Of a stretch of DNA of 61,674 nt, positions 54,235-61,674 are shown piece by piece. A model generated the notes under the pieces. The model was not told where the DNA came from. It saw only the letters and a list, made by a program, of their open reading frames with translations, and did not search any database. Where the stretch lies: contig CAJONE010000017.1 of NCBI GenBank assembly GCA_905235855.1, forward strand, positions 1-61,674, written 5' to 3'. The position numbers and the translations under genes are program-made. Source of the stretch: an uncultured Bacteroidales bacterium. Its GTDB lineage: Bacteria; Bacteroidota; Bacteroidia; Bacteroidales; P3. Positions within the stretch are counted from its first letter, which is position 1. Every line of letters starts with the position of its first letter.

Positions 54235-56373
54235 TTGAATCCGCTCCGCAAAATACCATTTTTTGCAGCCGCAATGTACTTGCTGCTTGCCAGTAGCACT
54301 GTCGCCACGGCGCAGAACGTTAACGGCACCACTGCTGGGCGCAACATACCGCACGCGGGCAACGACATGAACGACTTTGTCGGCAACAGCGACACGCTCA
54401 ACGCCGACACGCTCGGCTGGCAGCCTCAAGGCATCGAATACCACGAAGAGATACCAGACACGACGCTGCAGCACAGCGTATTTATGTTCCGCTACAAGCC
54501 GTATGCGGTAAAAATCGACGAAGTGAGCTACCCGTCGCTCGACCCGACAGGGTTTCAGTATCATGACGCACTCGACGCTATGAACGGCAACTACTACCTC
54601 ACGCGCGGAGTGATGGGGCAGCAACACTTGGCACTTTACCAAACCTTGGGCGACGCTCTTCATTTCCGCCTGTCGCCCGATGTCAATACGGGCTATCGCA
54701 TAAGACCTGAAAACCTCTGGCTAATCCAGACCAAACGCCCCTACACAAGCCTGAGCTACGCCAGTTCGCTCGAAAAGGACCACCGCGTCATGGTGTCACT
54801 CTCGCAAAACGTGATGCCGCGCTGGAATTTCGCCTTCGACTACAAACTAATCAATCCCGACGGAAACTATTCAAACTCGTCGGCCACAAACCACTATCTC
54901 GACGCCACAACCAACTACTACACCCGCGACGCAAGATACCAGGTCACAGCGGGCATCATTTGGGAAAAATTCCGCATCGACGAGAATGGAGGCATCACGT
55001 CCGATTCAATATTCCACAACCGAAGCATCCGCAACGAGGGCGGCATACCAGTGCTGTTCGACAATATGGGCAGCGTGGACAAAAACCTAACGGCGTTTGC
55101 CAAGCAGAGCTACAACACCGTGAGACCAATCGACCGCTACCGCAAACGGATAACGGTAGACACACTGATACGAATCGACACCGTGACAAGGCTTGACACC
55201 GTGTATGCACCCGACAGCTATAATCCCGACGAATACGTTTCGTATGTGGTAACACTCGAAGATTACGATACCGTAATTCTTTGCGACACTGTGATTACCT
55301 ACGACACCATAGCACCGTTTAAGCCGAGGGTGATTAACACTGGGGTTTTCGGCATGGACTTGCAATACGACCGCGAGAAACACGTGTTTGTCGATTCGAC
55401 TGTTATACGCAAACTCTCCGGCAGCCTCTTTTGGACCAACGATGCCTACATGGACAGCCGCTGGCGCAATCCGCTGAAGATAATGATAGGCGTGAAACCA
55501 ACTCTGATGCACGCCTACATGTATGGCGGATTCCGTGCACGACTCTTCGCTCTCAACCCGATGGCGAGCGTCACTGTCGACACCAAAATCGGTATGGTTA
55601 GCGCGTCGATTGAGAAAAACATAGCCGACAACTACTACAAGAACGGCTACCGCTTCCATGCCAGCCTGAAAGCCTACCTCGACACCCTGCACCGGCACAC
55701 AATTCGCGCCGAAGTGGTGTTTCAAGGACAAGACCCCGACCTCATCTACCACAACCTGCTGGCTCTCAGCGGTAGCGACAAAAAACTCGGAGTTACCAAC
55801 ATTCAGAAGTTCGAGGCTGCCTACCAGTTCAAAGAATGGCTCGACTGGTCGGTGACAGCACGTCACGTAGCGAACAACATCTGGATAGAGGACAGCGCCA
55901 CGGTGGTGCAGAACGGCGGAAGCGCATGGCTTTTCCAAAGTCGCCTGAACGCCACGTTGCATTGGAAGTGGTTTCACTACGATATGCAGCACCTATTCCA
56001 GTACAGCACAGACCAAAACCAGTTGCGTGTGCCACTTTTTGCGACCAAGAACTCCATCTATGCCGACGTGAAAATATTCAAAGGCGCACTGCGAGCCCAG
56101 TTTGGCATCGACCTGCGATACCACACATCATTCTACGCCGACGCCTACAACCCCTACACCGCCACTTTCCATCGCCAAAACAGTTTCAAGGTGGGCAACT
56201 ACCTGTGGGGCGACATATTCATCAACCTGCAGGTGAAGCGCGCCAGCATCTTTGCCAAAGCCGGACACCTCAACGCCCTTTGGGAAAGCCACCCCAACTA
56301 CTATCTCCTACCCCACTATCCGGGCAACAACTTCGGCTTCTATTATGGCCTAATCTGGAAATTCTTCGATTGA
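54235..56373 (+). CDS. Putative outer-membrane porin (Porin_10-like)
   Basis: The 712-aa protein starts at TTG 54235 with a signal peptide (PLRKIPFFAAAMYLLLASSTVATAQ). The body is a large beta-barrel with GFQYHDALDAMNGNYYLTRGVMGQQHLALYQTL near the front and ends in an aromatic residue (LIWKFFD), matching the putative porin family of Bacteroidota. An unusual hydrophilic insertion (about residues 300-365) is rich in Asp-Thr pairs (RIDTVTRLDTVYAPD, DYDTVILCDTVITYDT), probably an extracellular or periplasmic loop. The preceding gene is trxB, 15 bases away. Confidence 0.85.
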   Translation: MNPLRKIPFFAAAMYLLLASSTVATAQNVNGTTAGRNIPHAGNDMNDFVGNSDTLNADTLGWQPQGIEYHEEIPDTTLQHSVFMFRYKPYAVKIDEVSYPSLDPTGFQYHDALDAMNGNYYLTRGVMGQQHLALYQTLGDALHFRLSPDVNTGYRIRPENLWLIQTKRPYTSLSYASSLEKDHRVMVSLSQNVMPRWNFAFDYKLINPDGNYSNSSATNHYLDATTNYYTRDARYQVTAGIIWEKFRIDENGGITSDSIFHNRSIRNEGGIPVLFDNMGSVDKNLTAFAKQSYNTVRPIDRYRKRITVDTLIRIDTVTRLDTVYAPDSYNPDEYVSYVVTLEDYDTVILCDTVITYDTIAPFKPRVINTGVFGMDLQYDREKHVFVDSTVIRKLSGSLFWTNDAYMDSRWRNPLKIMIGVKPTLMHAYMYGGFRARLFALNPMASVTVDTKIGMVSASIEKNIADNYYKNGYRFHASLKAYLDTLHRHTIRAEVVFQGQDPDLIYHNLLALSGSDKKLGVTNIQKFEAAYQFKEWLDWSVTARHVANNIWIEDSATVVQNGGSAWLFQSRLNATLHWKWFHYDMQHLFQYSTDQNQLRVPLFATKNSIYADVKIFKGALRAQFGIDLRYHTSFYADAYNPYTATFHRQNSFKVGNYLWGDIFINLQVKRASIFAKAGHLNALWESHPNYYLLPHYPGNNFGFYYGLIWKFFD

Positions 56374-56426
56374 ATACTTATGACTTATAAGACCCAAATA
56401 AAAATAAATAACAAAACAAAAACATC

Positions 56427-57434
56427 ATGACATTACTTGAACAAATCCGCACAAAGGCCAAAAACGCCAACAAATGCATCGTTTTGGCCGAAGGCACCGA
56501 GGAACGCACCCTCAAAGCCGCCGACATCATCCTCAAAGAGGGCATTGCCAGATTGATACTTCTCGGCAACGAAGCAGAGATTAAAGGCCTGGCCAAAGAG
56601 TGGGGACTCTCCAACATCGACAAGGCCACTATCATCGACCCCGTGACCAACCCCAAGAAAAACTACTATGCCGAGATGCTCTGCGAAATACGCAAAAAGA
56701 AAGGCATGCAGATGGACGAAGCCATGAAGCTTGTCGAAGACCCGCTCTATCTGGCCTGCCTGCTCATCAAGAACGGCGATGCAGACGGTGAGGTGGCCGG
56801 AGCCCGCAACGCCACTGGCGACGTGCTGCGCCCCGCATTCCAGATTGTGAAGACACTTCCCGGCGTGAGCGTCGTGAGCGGAGCATTCATCATGATACTC
56901 AAAGACCAAACCTACGGCGAGAACGGCATGTTCGTCTTCGCCGACTGTGCGGCCACACCATGCCCAACCGCCGAGGAGCTGGGGCAGATTGCCGTAGTCA
57001 GCGCCCAGACAGCCAAAGCCATAGCCGGTTTCGAGGAACCCCGCGTGGCAATCCTCAGTTTCAGCACCAAGGGCAGTGCCAAACACGAGCTGGTAGACAA
57101 AGTGATAAAGGCTACCGAAGTGGCCCACGAACTCGACCCAAACGTGAAACTCGACGGCGAACTGCAAGCCGATGCCGCCATAGTGCCGAAAGTGGGAGCA
57201 TCGAAAGCTCCGAATAGCGACATTGCGGGCAAAGCCAACGTGCTGGTGTTCCCCGATCTGCAGAGCGGCAACATCTGCTACAAACTCGTGCAACGACTGG
57301 CTGGTGCCGAGGCCGTAGGCCCCGTCATGCAAGGCATGGCAGCACCCATCAACGACCTCAGCCGCGGATGCAGCGTAGAGGACGTGGTGAACGTAGTGGC
57401 AATCACCGCTTCACAAGCAGCCGCAAAAAAATAA
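56427..57434 (+). CDS. pta: Phosphate acetyltransferase
   Basis: Pta converts acetyl-CoA and phosphate to acetyl phosphate, the first step of acetate and ATP formation in fermentation. The 335-aa protein is the short form without the N-terminal regulatory domain. Family blocks include IVLAEGTEERTLKAADIILKEGIARLILLGN, GDADGEVAGARNATGDVLRPAFQIVK, VFADCAATPCPTAEELGQIAV and KANVLVFPDLQSGNICYKLVQRLAGAEAVGPVMQGM. The usual partner ackA is not adjacent in this window. A strong hairpin follows the stop. Confidence 0.97.
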   Translation: MTLLEQIRTKAKNANKCIVLAEGTEERTLKAADIILKEGIARLILLGNEAEIKGLAKEWGLSNIDKATIIDPVTNPKKNYYAEMLCEIRKKKGMQMDEAMKLVEDPLYLACLLIKNGDADGEVAGARNATGDVLRPAFQIVKTLPGVSVVSGAFIMILKDQTYGENGMFVFADCAATPCPTAEELGQIAVVSAQTAKAIAGFEEPRVAILSFSTKGSAKHELVDKVIKATEVAHELDPNVKLDGELQADAAIVPKVGASKAPNSDIAGKANVLVFPDLQSGNICYKLVQRLAGAEAVGPVMQGMAAPINDLSRGCSVEDVVNVVAITASQAAAKK

Positions 57435-57449
57435 ATTAACCCCAAAACC

Positions 57450-57495
57450 GGAATACTCTGACTTATCTGAATGTTCCGACAAGTCAGAGTATTCC
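57450..57495 (+). terminator. Long hairpin between pta and the next gene
   Basis: A perfect 15-bp stem (57450-57464 with 57481-57495, GGAATACTCTGACTT arm) closes a 16-base loop. It is followed by an A-rich, not T-rich, stretch, so it is not a classic intrinsic terminator. It lies 15 bases after the pta stop and 20 bases before ATG 57516, and could be a terminator, mRNA end stabiliser or attenuator. It also makes the longer frame from 57471 unlikely, because that start lies in the loop. Confidence 0.65.
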
Positions 57496-57515
57496 TAAAA
57501 AAAATCAAAAAAATT

Positions 57516-58394
57516 ATGAAACGATTACTCTTATCGCTGGCATTGATTGCCGCCACTTTAGGTCTCAACGCACAGGTTGAACTTATGGCTCCGCCCAAAC
57601 TGCTGGAGGCAGCAGACATAACTCTTGTATCATGCACAGGCAACGCGCAAACCAGACAAGTAGTCATCAATCTGACACTCAACCCACGCAACTTTATGCT
57701 CAACGCCAACATATCTGGCGGCTGGGAAGGCCGCGCATACGATGCAGTCGGCACACAGCACAAGCTGCGCCGCGTAATACCGTCAGGCACACTGCACCAA
57801 AGCAACATTCCGCAAGGAATACCATGCACGTTCCAGTTCGGCATAGAGGGTGTTGATCCCAAAACTCCGATGCTGAAATCGGTTGTGCTGCCCTTTCATG
57901 TCAGCGCAGACGGCTTTCTTGCCCACAGCGGCAACTCGGCTCCTATCGAGTTCCGCAATGTGCCTATCGCCTGGGAGAAACCCGAAGGAAAGACCTTCAT
58001 CCGAATACCGTTCGAGATGATGGGGGTAATTGATTTCCAGATAGTCTCGTGCACAGGAGACAAGGCGAACGGACTGGTGACTCTTGAATTAACAACCACA
58101 TGCAATCTGGGCGGCGAAACCAGGATGGCACTGGGAGCTTCGCGAGAGGACAAAGCCTTCGACAATGCAGGCAACGTCTATGAGGTGACAACCCAACGCA
58201 TGCAGATCGACAGGGCACCACAGAACACACCGCTCAAATACACGATGAACATCACCATGCCATCGGATACAAAAGAGATAAAGGTGCTCCGCATCGACTA
58301 CTACTACACCAATGACCAAAGCGACTGGGCTTGCCGTAGGCACGACGACACAGGGATGATCGAGTTGCACAACCTGCAAATCGAGTGGAGGTAA
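57516..58394 (+). CDS. Secreted protein with a duplicated beta domain
   Basis: I do not recognise the family. The 292-aa protein has a signal peptide (1-19, ending LGLNAQ) and two related halves. The first has ADITLVSCTGNAQTRQVVINLTL and the second IDFQIVSCTGDKANGLVTLELT; each half then has a KAFD/RAYD element and a VY/TQHKL strand, so an internal duplication is likely. The fold looks like paired immunoglobulin-like or DUF4352-like beta sandwiches. ATG 57516 gives a proper signal peptide and lies just after a hairpin. It precedes glyS by 43 bases. Confidence 0.75.
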   Translation: MKRLLLSLALIAATLGLNAQVELMAPPKLLEAADITLVSCTGNAQTRQVVINLTLNPRNFMLNANISGGWEGRAYDAVGTQHKLRRVIPSGTLHQSNIPQGIPCTFQFGIEGVDPKTPMLKSVVLPFHVSADGFLAHSGNSAPIEFRNVPIAWEKPEGKTFIRIPFEMMGVIDFQIVSCTGDKANGLVTLELTTTCNLGGETRMALGASREDKAFDNAGNVYEVTTQRMQIDRAPQNTPLKYTMNITMPSDTKEIKVLRIDYYYTNDQSDWACRRHDDTGMIELHNLQIEWR

Positions 58395-58396
58395 TT

Positions 58397-58431
58397 TTCA
58401 ATTATCATTTTTCAATTATCATTTTTCAATC
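58397..58431 (+). repeat. AT-rich 15-bp tandem repeat before glyS
   Basis: The word TTTCAATTATCATTT recurs with a 15-base period for about two and a half copies between the preceding stop and the GTG start of glyS. It has no obvious element function and may have arisen by slippage; it could vary in copy number between strains and change translation of glyS. Confidence 0.7.
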
Positions 58432-58437
58432 AAACAA

Positions 58438-59970
58438 GTGGCTAATCAAGAAGAAATATTCAAAAAAGTGGTGTCGCACGCCAAAGAGTACGGCTTCATT
58501 TTCCCGTCGAGCGAAATATACGACGGACTGGGAGCTGTATACGACTACGGACAACTCGGCACCGAACTCAAAAACAACATCAAACAATACTGGTGGAAAG
58601 CGATGGTGCAACTGCACGAGAACATCGTGGGCATCGACTCGGCCATATTCATGCACCCCAAAATATGGAAAGCTTCGGGTCATGTGGATGCCTTCAACGA
58701 CCCGCTCATCGACAACCGCGACTCGAAGAAACGCTACCGTGCCGACGTGCTGATCGAAGACCATATAGCCAAGATAGAGGAGAAAATCAACAAAGAGTGC
58801 GAGAAAGCCCATAAACGTTTTGGCGATGCCTTCGACCGCCAACAGTTCGTATCCACCAACCAGCGCGTGATGGAGCACCAGAAACAGATTGACGAAATCC
58901 ACGCCCGCTATGCCGACTGCATGAACCGCAACGACCTCGACGGCTTAAAACAGCTGATACTCGACCTCGGCATCGTCTGTCCCATCAGCGGCACGCGCAA
59001 CTGGACCGATGTGCGCCAGTTCAACCTCATGTTCGCCACGAAGATGGGTTCAGTCATCGACGATAGCGACACCCTCTACCTGCGACCAGAGACAGCACAG
59101 GGCATCTTCGTCAACTTCCTAAACGTGCAGAAGTCGGGTCGAATGAAGATACCCTTCGGCATCGCCCAAATAGGCAAGGCCTTCCGCAATGAGATAGTGG
59201 CGCGCCAATTCATCTTCCGCATGCGCGAGTTCGAGCAGATGGAGATGCAGTTCTTCGTGCGCCCCGGAACAGAGCTTGATTGGTTTAAGCATTGGAAAGA
59301 GGAGCGTCTGCAGTGGCATCTCTCGCTCGGCATACCCGCCGAGAAATACCGTTACCACGACCACGAGAAGCTGGCTCACTACGCCAACGCCGCAACCGAC
59401 ATCGAGTTCCAATTCCCCTTCGGATTCAAGGAACTCGAAGGAATCCACTCGCGCACCGACTTCGATCTCTCGCGCCACAGCCAGTTCAGCGGCAAAAAAC
59501 TGCAGTATTTCGACAGCGAACTCAACGAGAGTTACACTCCATACGTTATAGAGACCTCGATAGGGCTTGACCGTACGTTTCTTGCCATCTTCAGCCATGC
59601 ACTCGACGACGAGCAGCTGGACGACGGCTCGGTGCGTACGGTGCTGCGCCTACCGGCAGTGTTAGCTCCTTACAAGGCCGCAGTGCTACCGCTGGTCAAG
59701 AAAGACGGTCTGCCGGAGAAAGCACGTGAGATTATGGACATGCTGAAATACCACTACATGGTGCAGTACGACGAAAAAGACGCCATCGGTCGGCGCTACC
59801 GCCGTCAGGATGCCATCGGCACCCCGTTGTGCATCACCGTCGACAACGACACGCTGCAGAACAACAGCGTCACCCTGCGCGACCGCGACACAATGCAGCA
59901 GGAGCGCATCCCCATCGACAACCTATTCATGTATCTGCACAACCACATCAAACCGATGATGTTGAAATAA
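58438..59970 (+). CDS. glyS: Glycyl-tRNA synthetase, class II homodimeric type
   Basis: The 510-aa enzyme charges tRNA-Gly. It begins at GTG 58438 with ANQEEIFKKVVSHAKEYGFIFPSSEIYDGLGAVYDYGQLG, the alpha2-type N-terminus. It has the class II motif 2 (GKAFRNEIVARQFIFRMREFEQMEMQFF) and motif 3 (ETSIGLDRTFLAIFSHAL), and a C-terminal anticodon-binding domain with APYKAAVLPLV. The length is normal. The gene is followed 15 bases later by a very strong terminator hairpin. Confidence 0.97.
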   Translation: MANQEEIFKKVVSHAKEYGFIFPSSEIYDGLGAVYDYGQLGTELKNNIKQYWWKAMVQLHENIVGIDSAIFMHPKIWKASGHVDAFNDPLIDNRDSKKRYRADVLIEDHIAKIEEKINKECEKAHKRFGDAFDRQQFVSTNQRVMEHQKQIDEIHARYADCMNRNDLDGLKQLILDLGIVCPISGTRNWTDVRQFNLMFATKMGSVIDDSDTLYLRPETAQGIFVNFLNVQKSGRMKIPFGIAQIGKAFRNEIVARQFIFRMREFEQMEMQFFVRPGTELDWFKHWKEERLQWHLSLGIPAEKYRYHDHEKLAHYANAATDIEFQFPFGFKELEGIHSRTDFDLSRHSQFSGKKLQYFDSELNESYTPYVIETSIGLDRTFLAIFSHALDDEQLDDGSVRTVLRLPAVLAPYKAAVLPLVKKDGLPEKAREIMDMLKYHYMVQYDEKDAIGRRYRRQDAIGTPLCITVDNDTLQNNSVTLRDRDTMQQERIPIDNLFMYLHNHIKPMMLK

Positions 59971-59984
59971 AAGATGCCATTAAC

Positions 59985-60037
59985 ACCCCCAACGAAAAGA
60001 AGGCCGGCTTCCTGCCGGCCTTCTTTTCGTTGGGGGT
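59985..60037. terminator. Perfect 24-bp bidirectional terminator hairpin
   Basis: Bases 59985-60008 and 60014-60037 are perfectly complementary over 24 bp around a 5-base loop (TTCCT). The stem has an A-rich run before and a T-rich run within the second arm, so it can work in both directions. It separates glyS from the convergent AraC-type gene. Confidence 0.93.
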
Positions 60038-60171
60038 AGCGCGAAAGGCAACGGGTATGTACGTCCTCTGTTTTGTACAATCCATAATGGGCACGCTAAA
60101 AAGAGAACAACTCCCGCAGCGGGGGCTTGTTTAAGAGATAGAATCGCTGGGTCGGGGGTAAAGAATGCGGG

Positions 60172-61029
60172 CTACAATGGATTTTGCTCGATAGTGGCAT
60201 TCTGTCTGTATGATAGGGGGGAGATACCGGTTTTATTTTTGAAAAAGCGCGCCATAACAGACTGGTCGGAGAAGTTGAGACGGTCTGCGATCTGCTGAAC
60301 AGAATCGTGTGAAGAGCGTAGTTGAATCTTGATTTCCAATGCAACAAAATCGTCAATGGCCTTTTTCGGAGTTGTTTGCGAAAGGTGTCTGAACGTTTGC
60401 GAAAGGTAACGCTCAGAAACGCATAGCCTATCGGCATACCAGCTGACGGGGCGATGTTCGAGATAGTGGATGAGGAGAAGCCCCCAAAAACGTTTTATCA
60501 AAAGGTCTCCGCGGCTGCTATATACCTTCGGGCAAGTGCCGATACGGTGTCGCATACGTTCGTAAAAAGACAGATAAAAATTCTGTATCTGATTGACCAC
60601 AATCTGGTGGCGAAAATGATTTGCAGCATCGTCATATAGAATCTGCATCAGGCTGAAAAAACATTTTGCAGCAAGAGTATCTTGCCTGCGGGCAAGGGGA
60701 TATGGCTCGCTCATTGAAATAAAGTCGAGAAAAGAACTAGGTAGATGCATTGTCACTTCGTCAAAAAGCGATGGTGGACATACGCAATAGTGCACCTCGA
60801 AGTCAAGGGAGGGGTTGAGGATCTGAATAACGCTATCGGGCAGCAGGGTCCACTCCATATCCTTGGACAGTGTGAAGAGATCCATATTGCGACGCACCTG
60901 AGCCGAACCGGCGGTACAGAGCATGATGAAAGTATTGTGTGTGCGACGCGGGTGGCGACAAAACCACTCCATACGGTCGCGACGCATAAGAAATGTTTCA
61001 TCGCCGGCGGTGGCGTACGGGTATTCCAT
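60172..61029 (-). CDS. AraC family transcriptional regulator
   Basis: The C-terminal 100 residues form an AraC double helix-turn-helix (PVSWYADRLCVSERYLSQTFRH and VQQIADRLNFSDQSVMARFFKNKTGISPLSYRQ). The N-terminal part is a sensor-like domain (FIMLCTAGSAQVRRNMDLFTL) of the cupin-like kind seen in Bacteroidota. The open frame extends to 61101, but a -7 element at 61059-61051 (minus strand TACTTTTGC) implies initiation at ATG 61029, giving 285 aa. It is divergent from the efflux adaptor gene, the usual arrangement for a local regulator of an RND pump. Inducer unknown. Confidence 0.9.
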   Translation of the reverse strand: MEYPYATAGDETFLMRRDRMEWFCRHPRRTHNTFIMLCTAGSAQVRRNMDLFTLSKDMEWTLLPDSVIQILNPSLDFEVHYCVCPPSLFDEVTMHLPSSFLDFISMSEPYPLARRQDTLAAKCFFSLMQILYDDAANHFRHQIVVNQIQNFYLSFYERMRHRIGTCPKVYSSRGDLLIKRFWGLLLIHYLEHRPVSWYADRLCVSERYLSQTFRHLSQTTPKKAIDDFVALEIKIQLRSSHDSVQQIADRLNFSDQSVMARFFKNKTGISPLSYRQNATIEQNPL

Positions 61030-61050
61030 ATTGACGATTCCGATCATCGT

Positions 61051-61084
61051 GCAAAAGTAAGCAAAAAATTTGGGATATTCCGAA
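61051..61084 (-). promoter_or_regulatory. Promoter for the AraC-type gene
   Basis: On the minus strand TTTCGG, then 20 bases, then TACTTTTGC (61059-61051) form a fair Bacteroidota promoter. The transcript would begin near 61044, which excludes the longer upstream reading frame and supports ATG 61029. Confidence 0.5.
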
Positions 61085-61112
61085 ACTGCATAATTTTGCA
61101 CTTTTTTTGTCT

Positions 61113-61124
61113 GTGAACGTTCAC
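61113..61124. promoter_or_regulatory. Perfect 12-bp palindrome, candidate operator
   Basis: GTGAACGTTCAC is a perfect palindrome in the divergent region, just upstream of the -7 element (TATTTTTGC, 61136-61144) of the efflux adaptor gene. Its position fits a repressor or activator site that could control the pump gene. Confidence 0.5.
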
Positions 61125-61135
61125 TCAGAACACAC

Positions 61136-61144
61136 TATTTTTGC
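61136..61144 (+). promoter_or_regulatory. -7 element (TATTTTTGC) of the efflux adaptor gene
   Basis: TATTTTTGC matches the consensus 45 bases before ATG 61189. A second match, TAATTTTGC, is at 61091-61099. A TTTG at 61106-61109 is farther than usual (26 bases) from the first, so the -33 is uncertain and activator dependence is possible. Confidence 0.5.
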
Positions 61145-61188
61145 ACTCGCTTTTTCGGTAAAAAATAATCACTGACATACAAGACATT

Positions 61189-61674
61189 ATGAAAGAAAGA
61201 ATTGTTATTTTAGCTTCGTTGGCCTTACTCATATCATGCCACAGCACAGAGCCGCAACAACCCATCCAGGGTTATAGGACACTTAAAGTTGAAGCGACAA
61301 CCGACACCATCACTGGAACATATTCAGCTGCCATCGAAGGGCGACAGGATGTGGAGATAATGCCGCAAGTAGGCGGATTCATAACGAAAGTGAATGTCGT
61401 AGAGGGGCAGCGTGTATCCACCGGAGAAACACTGTTCGAGATAGACAGGGTGAACTTCGAAGCGGCACTGCGGGTGGCGGAGGCCAACGTGAAAGCAGCG
61501 GAGGCTCTTGTGGCAACAAACCAGTTGACATACGATAGCAAAGAGACGCTTTTTGCACAGGGGGTTATTTCAGAATACGACATGAAGTTAGCCGAAAACG
61601 CGCTTTTTACGGCAAAGGCACAACTATCGCAGGCAGAAGCGGGAGTGGTGAACGCGCGACAAAACCTGAGCTAC
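61189..61674 (+). CDS. RND efflux membrane-fusion adaptor lipoprotein (partial at 3' side)
   Basis: The frame from ATG 61189 runs open to the window end (162 codons). It has a lipobox (SLALLISCHST, Cys17), then the biotinyl-lipoyl-like segment (DVEIMPQVGGFITKVNVVEGQRVSTGETLFEID) and the start of the alpha-helical hairpin (RVAEANVKAAEALVATNQLTYDSKETLFAQGVIS). This is the AcrA/MexA type of periplasmic adaptor that links an RND pump to a TolC-like channel. The pump and channel genes would be expected to the right, outside the window. It is divergent from an AraC-type regulator. Confidence 0.92.
   Translation, partial: MKERIVILASLALLISCHSTEPQQPIQGYRTLKVEATTDTITGTYSAAIEGRQDVEIMPQVGGFITKVNVVEGQRVSTGETLFEIDRVNFEAALRVAEANVKAAEALVATNQLTYDSKETLFAQGVISEYDMKLAENALFTAKAQLSQAEAGVVNARQNLSY

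Noticed and set aside
53548-54663. Minus-strand open frame of 371 codons opposite trxB and the porin
   Set aside because: trxB on the plus strand is certain, and this frame runs across a gene junction without motifs.

Overview
The window looks like a chromosomal contig of a gut-type Bacteroidales (Bacteroidota). Signs include promoters of the TTTG / TAnnTTTGC type, a TonB-dependent receptor paired with a DUF4249 lipoprotein, Bacteroidota-restricted families (DUF6029, Omp28-like, DUF6913-like, Porin_10-like), a C-terminal type IX secretion sorting tail, and frequent lack of strong Shine-Dalgarno sites. No rRNA, tRNA, CRISPR array, complete insertion sequence or prophage is visible.

Layout. 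1-1.9 kb is an AT-rich accessory patch: the 3' end of an Rhs polymorphic toxin, its probable immunity gene, and a displaced, broken second Rhs tip ending in a 35-bp tandem repeat. 2-10.1 kb holds an M16 peptidase, a voltage-gated-type K+ channel, a TonB receptor/DUF4249 pair, a 2-hydroxyacid dehydrogenase, a Cys-rich DUF3109 protein and lspA. After a 512-bp gap, 10.6-18.2 kb is a dense plus-strand run: a membrane protein, rnhB, a DUF6913-like protein, dapA, a hotdog thioesterase, a short polyprenyl synthase, then a TlpA / DUF6029 / Omp28 trio. 18.2-29.9 kb is all minus strand: comEC, xerD, mtgA, hflX, a glycosyltransferase, parC, a small esterase, an S41 peptidase lipoprotein and a frameshifted outer-membrane barrel gene. 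A divergent promoter region at 29.9-30.1 kb separates it from the next plus-strand block.

The most interesting region is 30.1-41.3 kb: a coiled-coil lipoprotein, a MurL-type glutamyl epimerase, an LTA-synthase-like transferase, a terminator and new promoter, then a 908-aa fusion of a MurD2-type ligase with a complete M20D amidohydrolase, followed 9 bp later by a C69 dipeptidase, a LEA-type lipoprotein and a rhodanese. MurD2 plus MurL is the alternative route by which L-Glu is ligated to UDP-MurNAc-L-Ala and then epimerised to D-Glu. I know it from Xanthomonas, and its presence here with a fused peptidase is, as far as I can tell without a search, not a standard annotation.

41.3-60 kb carries a MATE transporter, an MscS channel, a secreted C10 cysteine protease with a degenerate M6 metallopeptidase domain and a T9SS tail, a DUF4105 protein, two transglutaminase-like DUF3857-type proteins (one with a damaged active site), an acyl-CoA synthetase, trxB, a putative porin, pta, a duplicated-domain secreted protein and glyS. 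A perfect 24-bp terminator hairpin separates glyS from a convergent AraC-type regulator. That regulator diverges from an RND efflux adaptor lipoprotein cut off by the window end.
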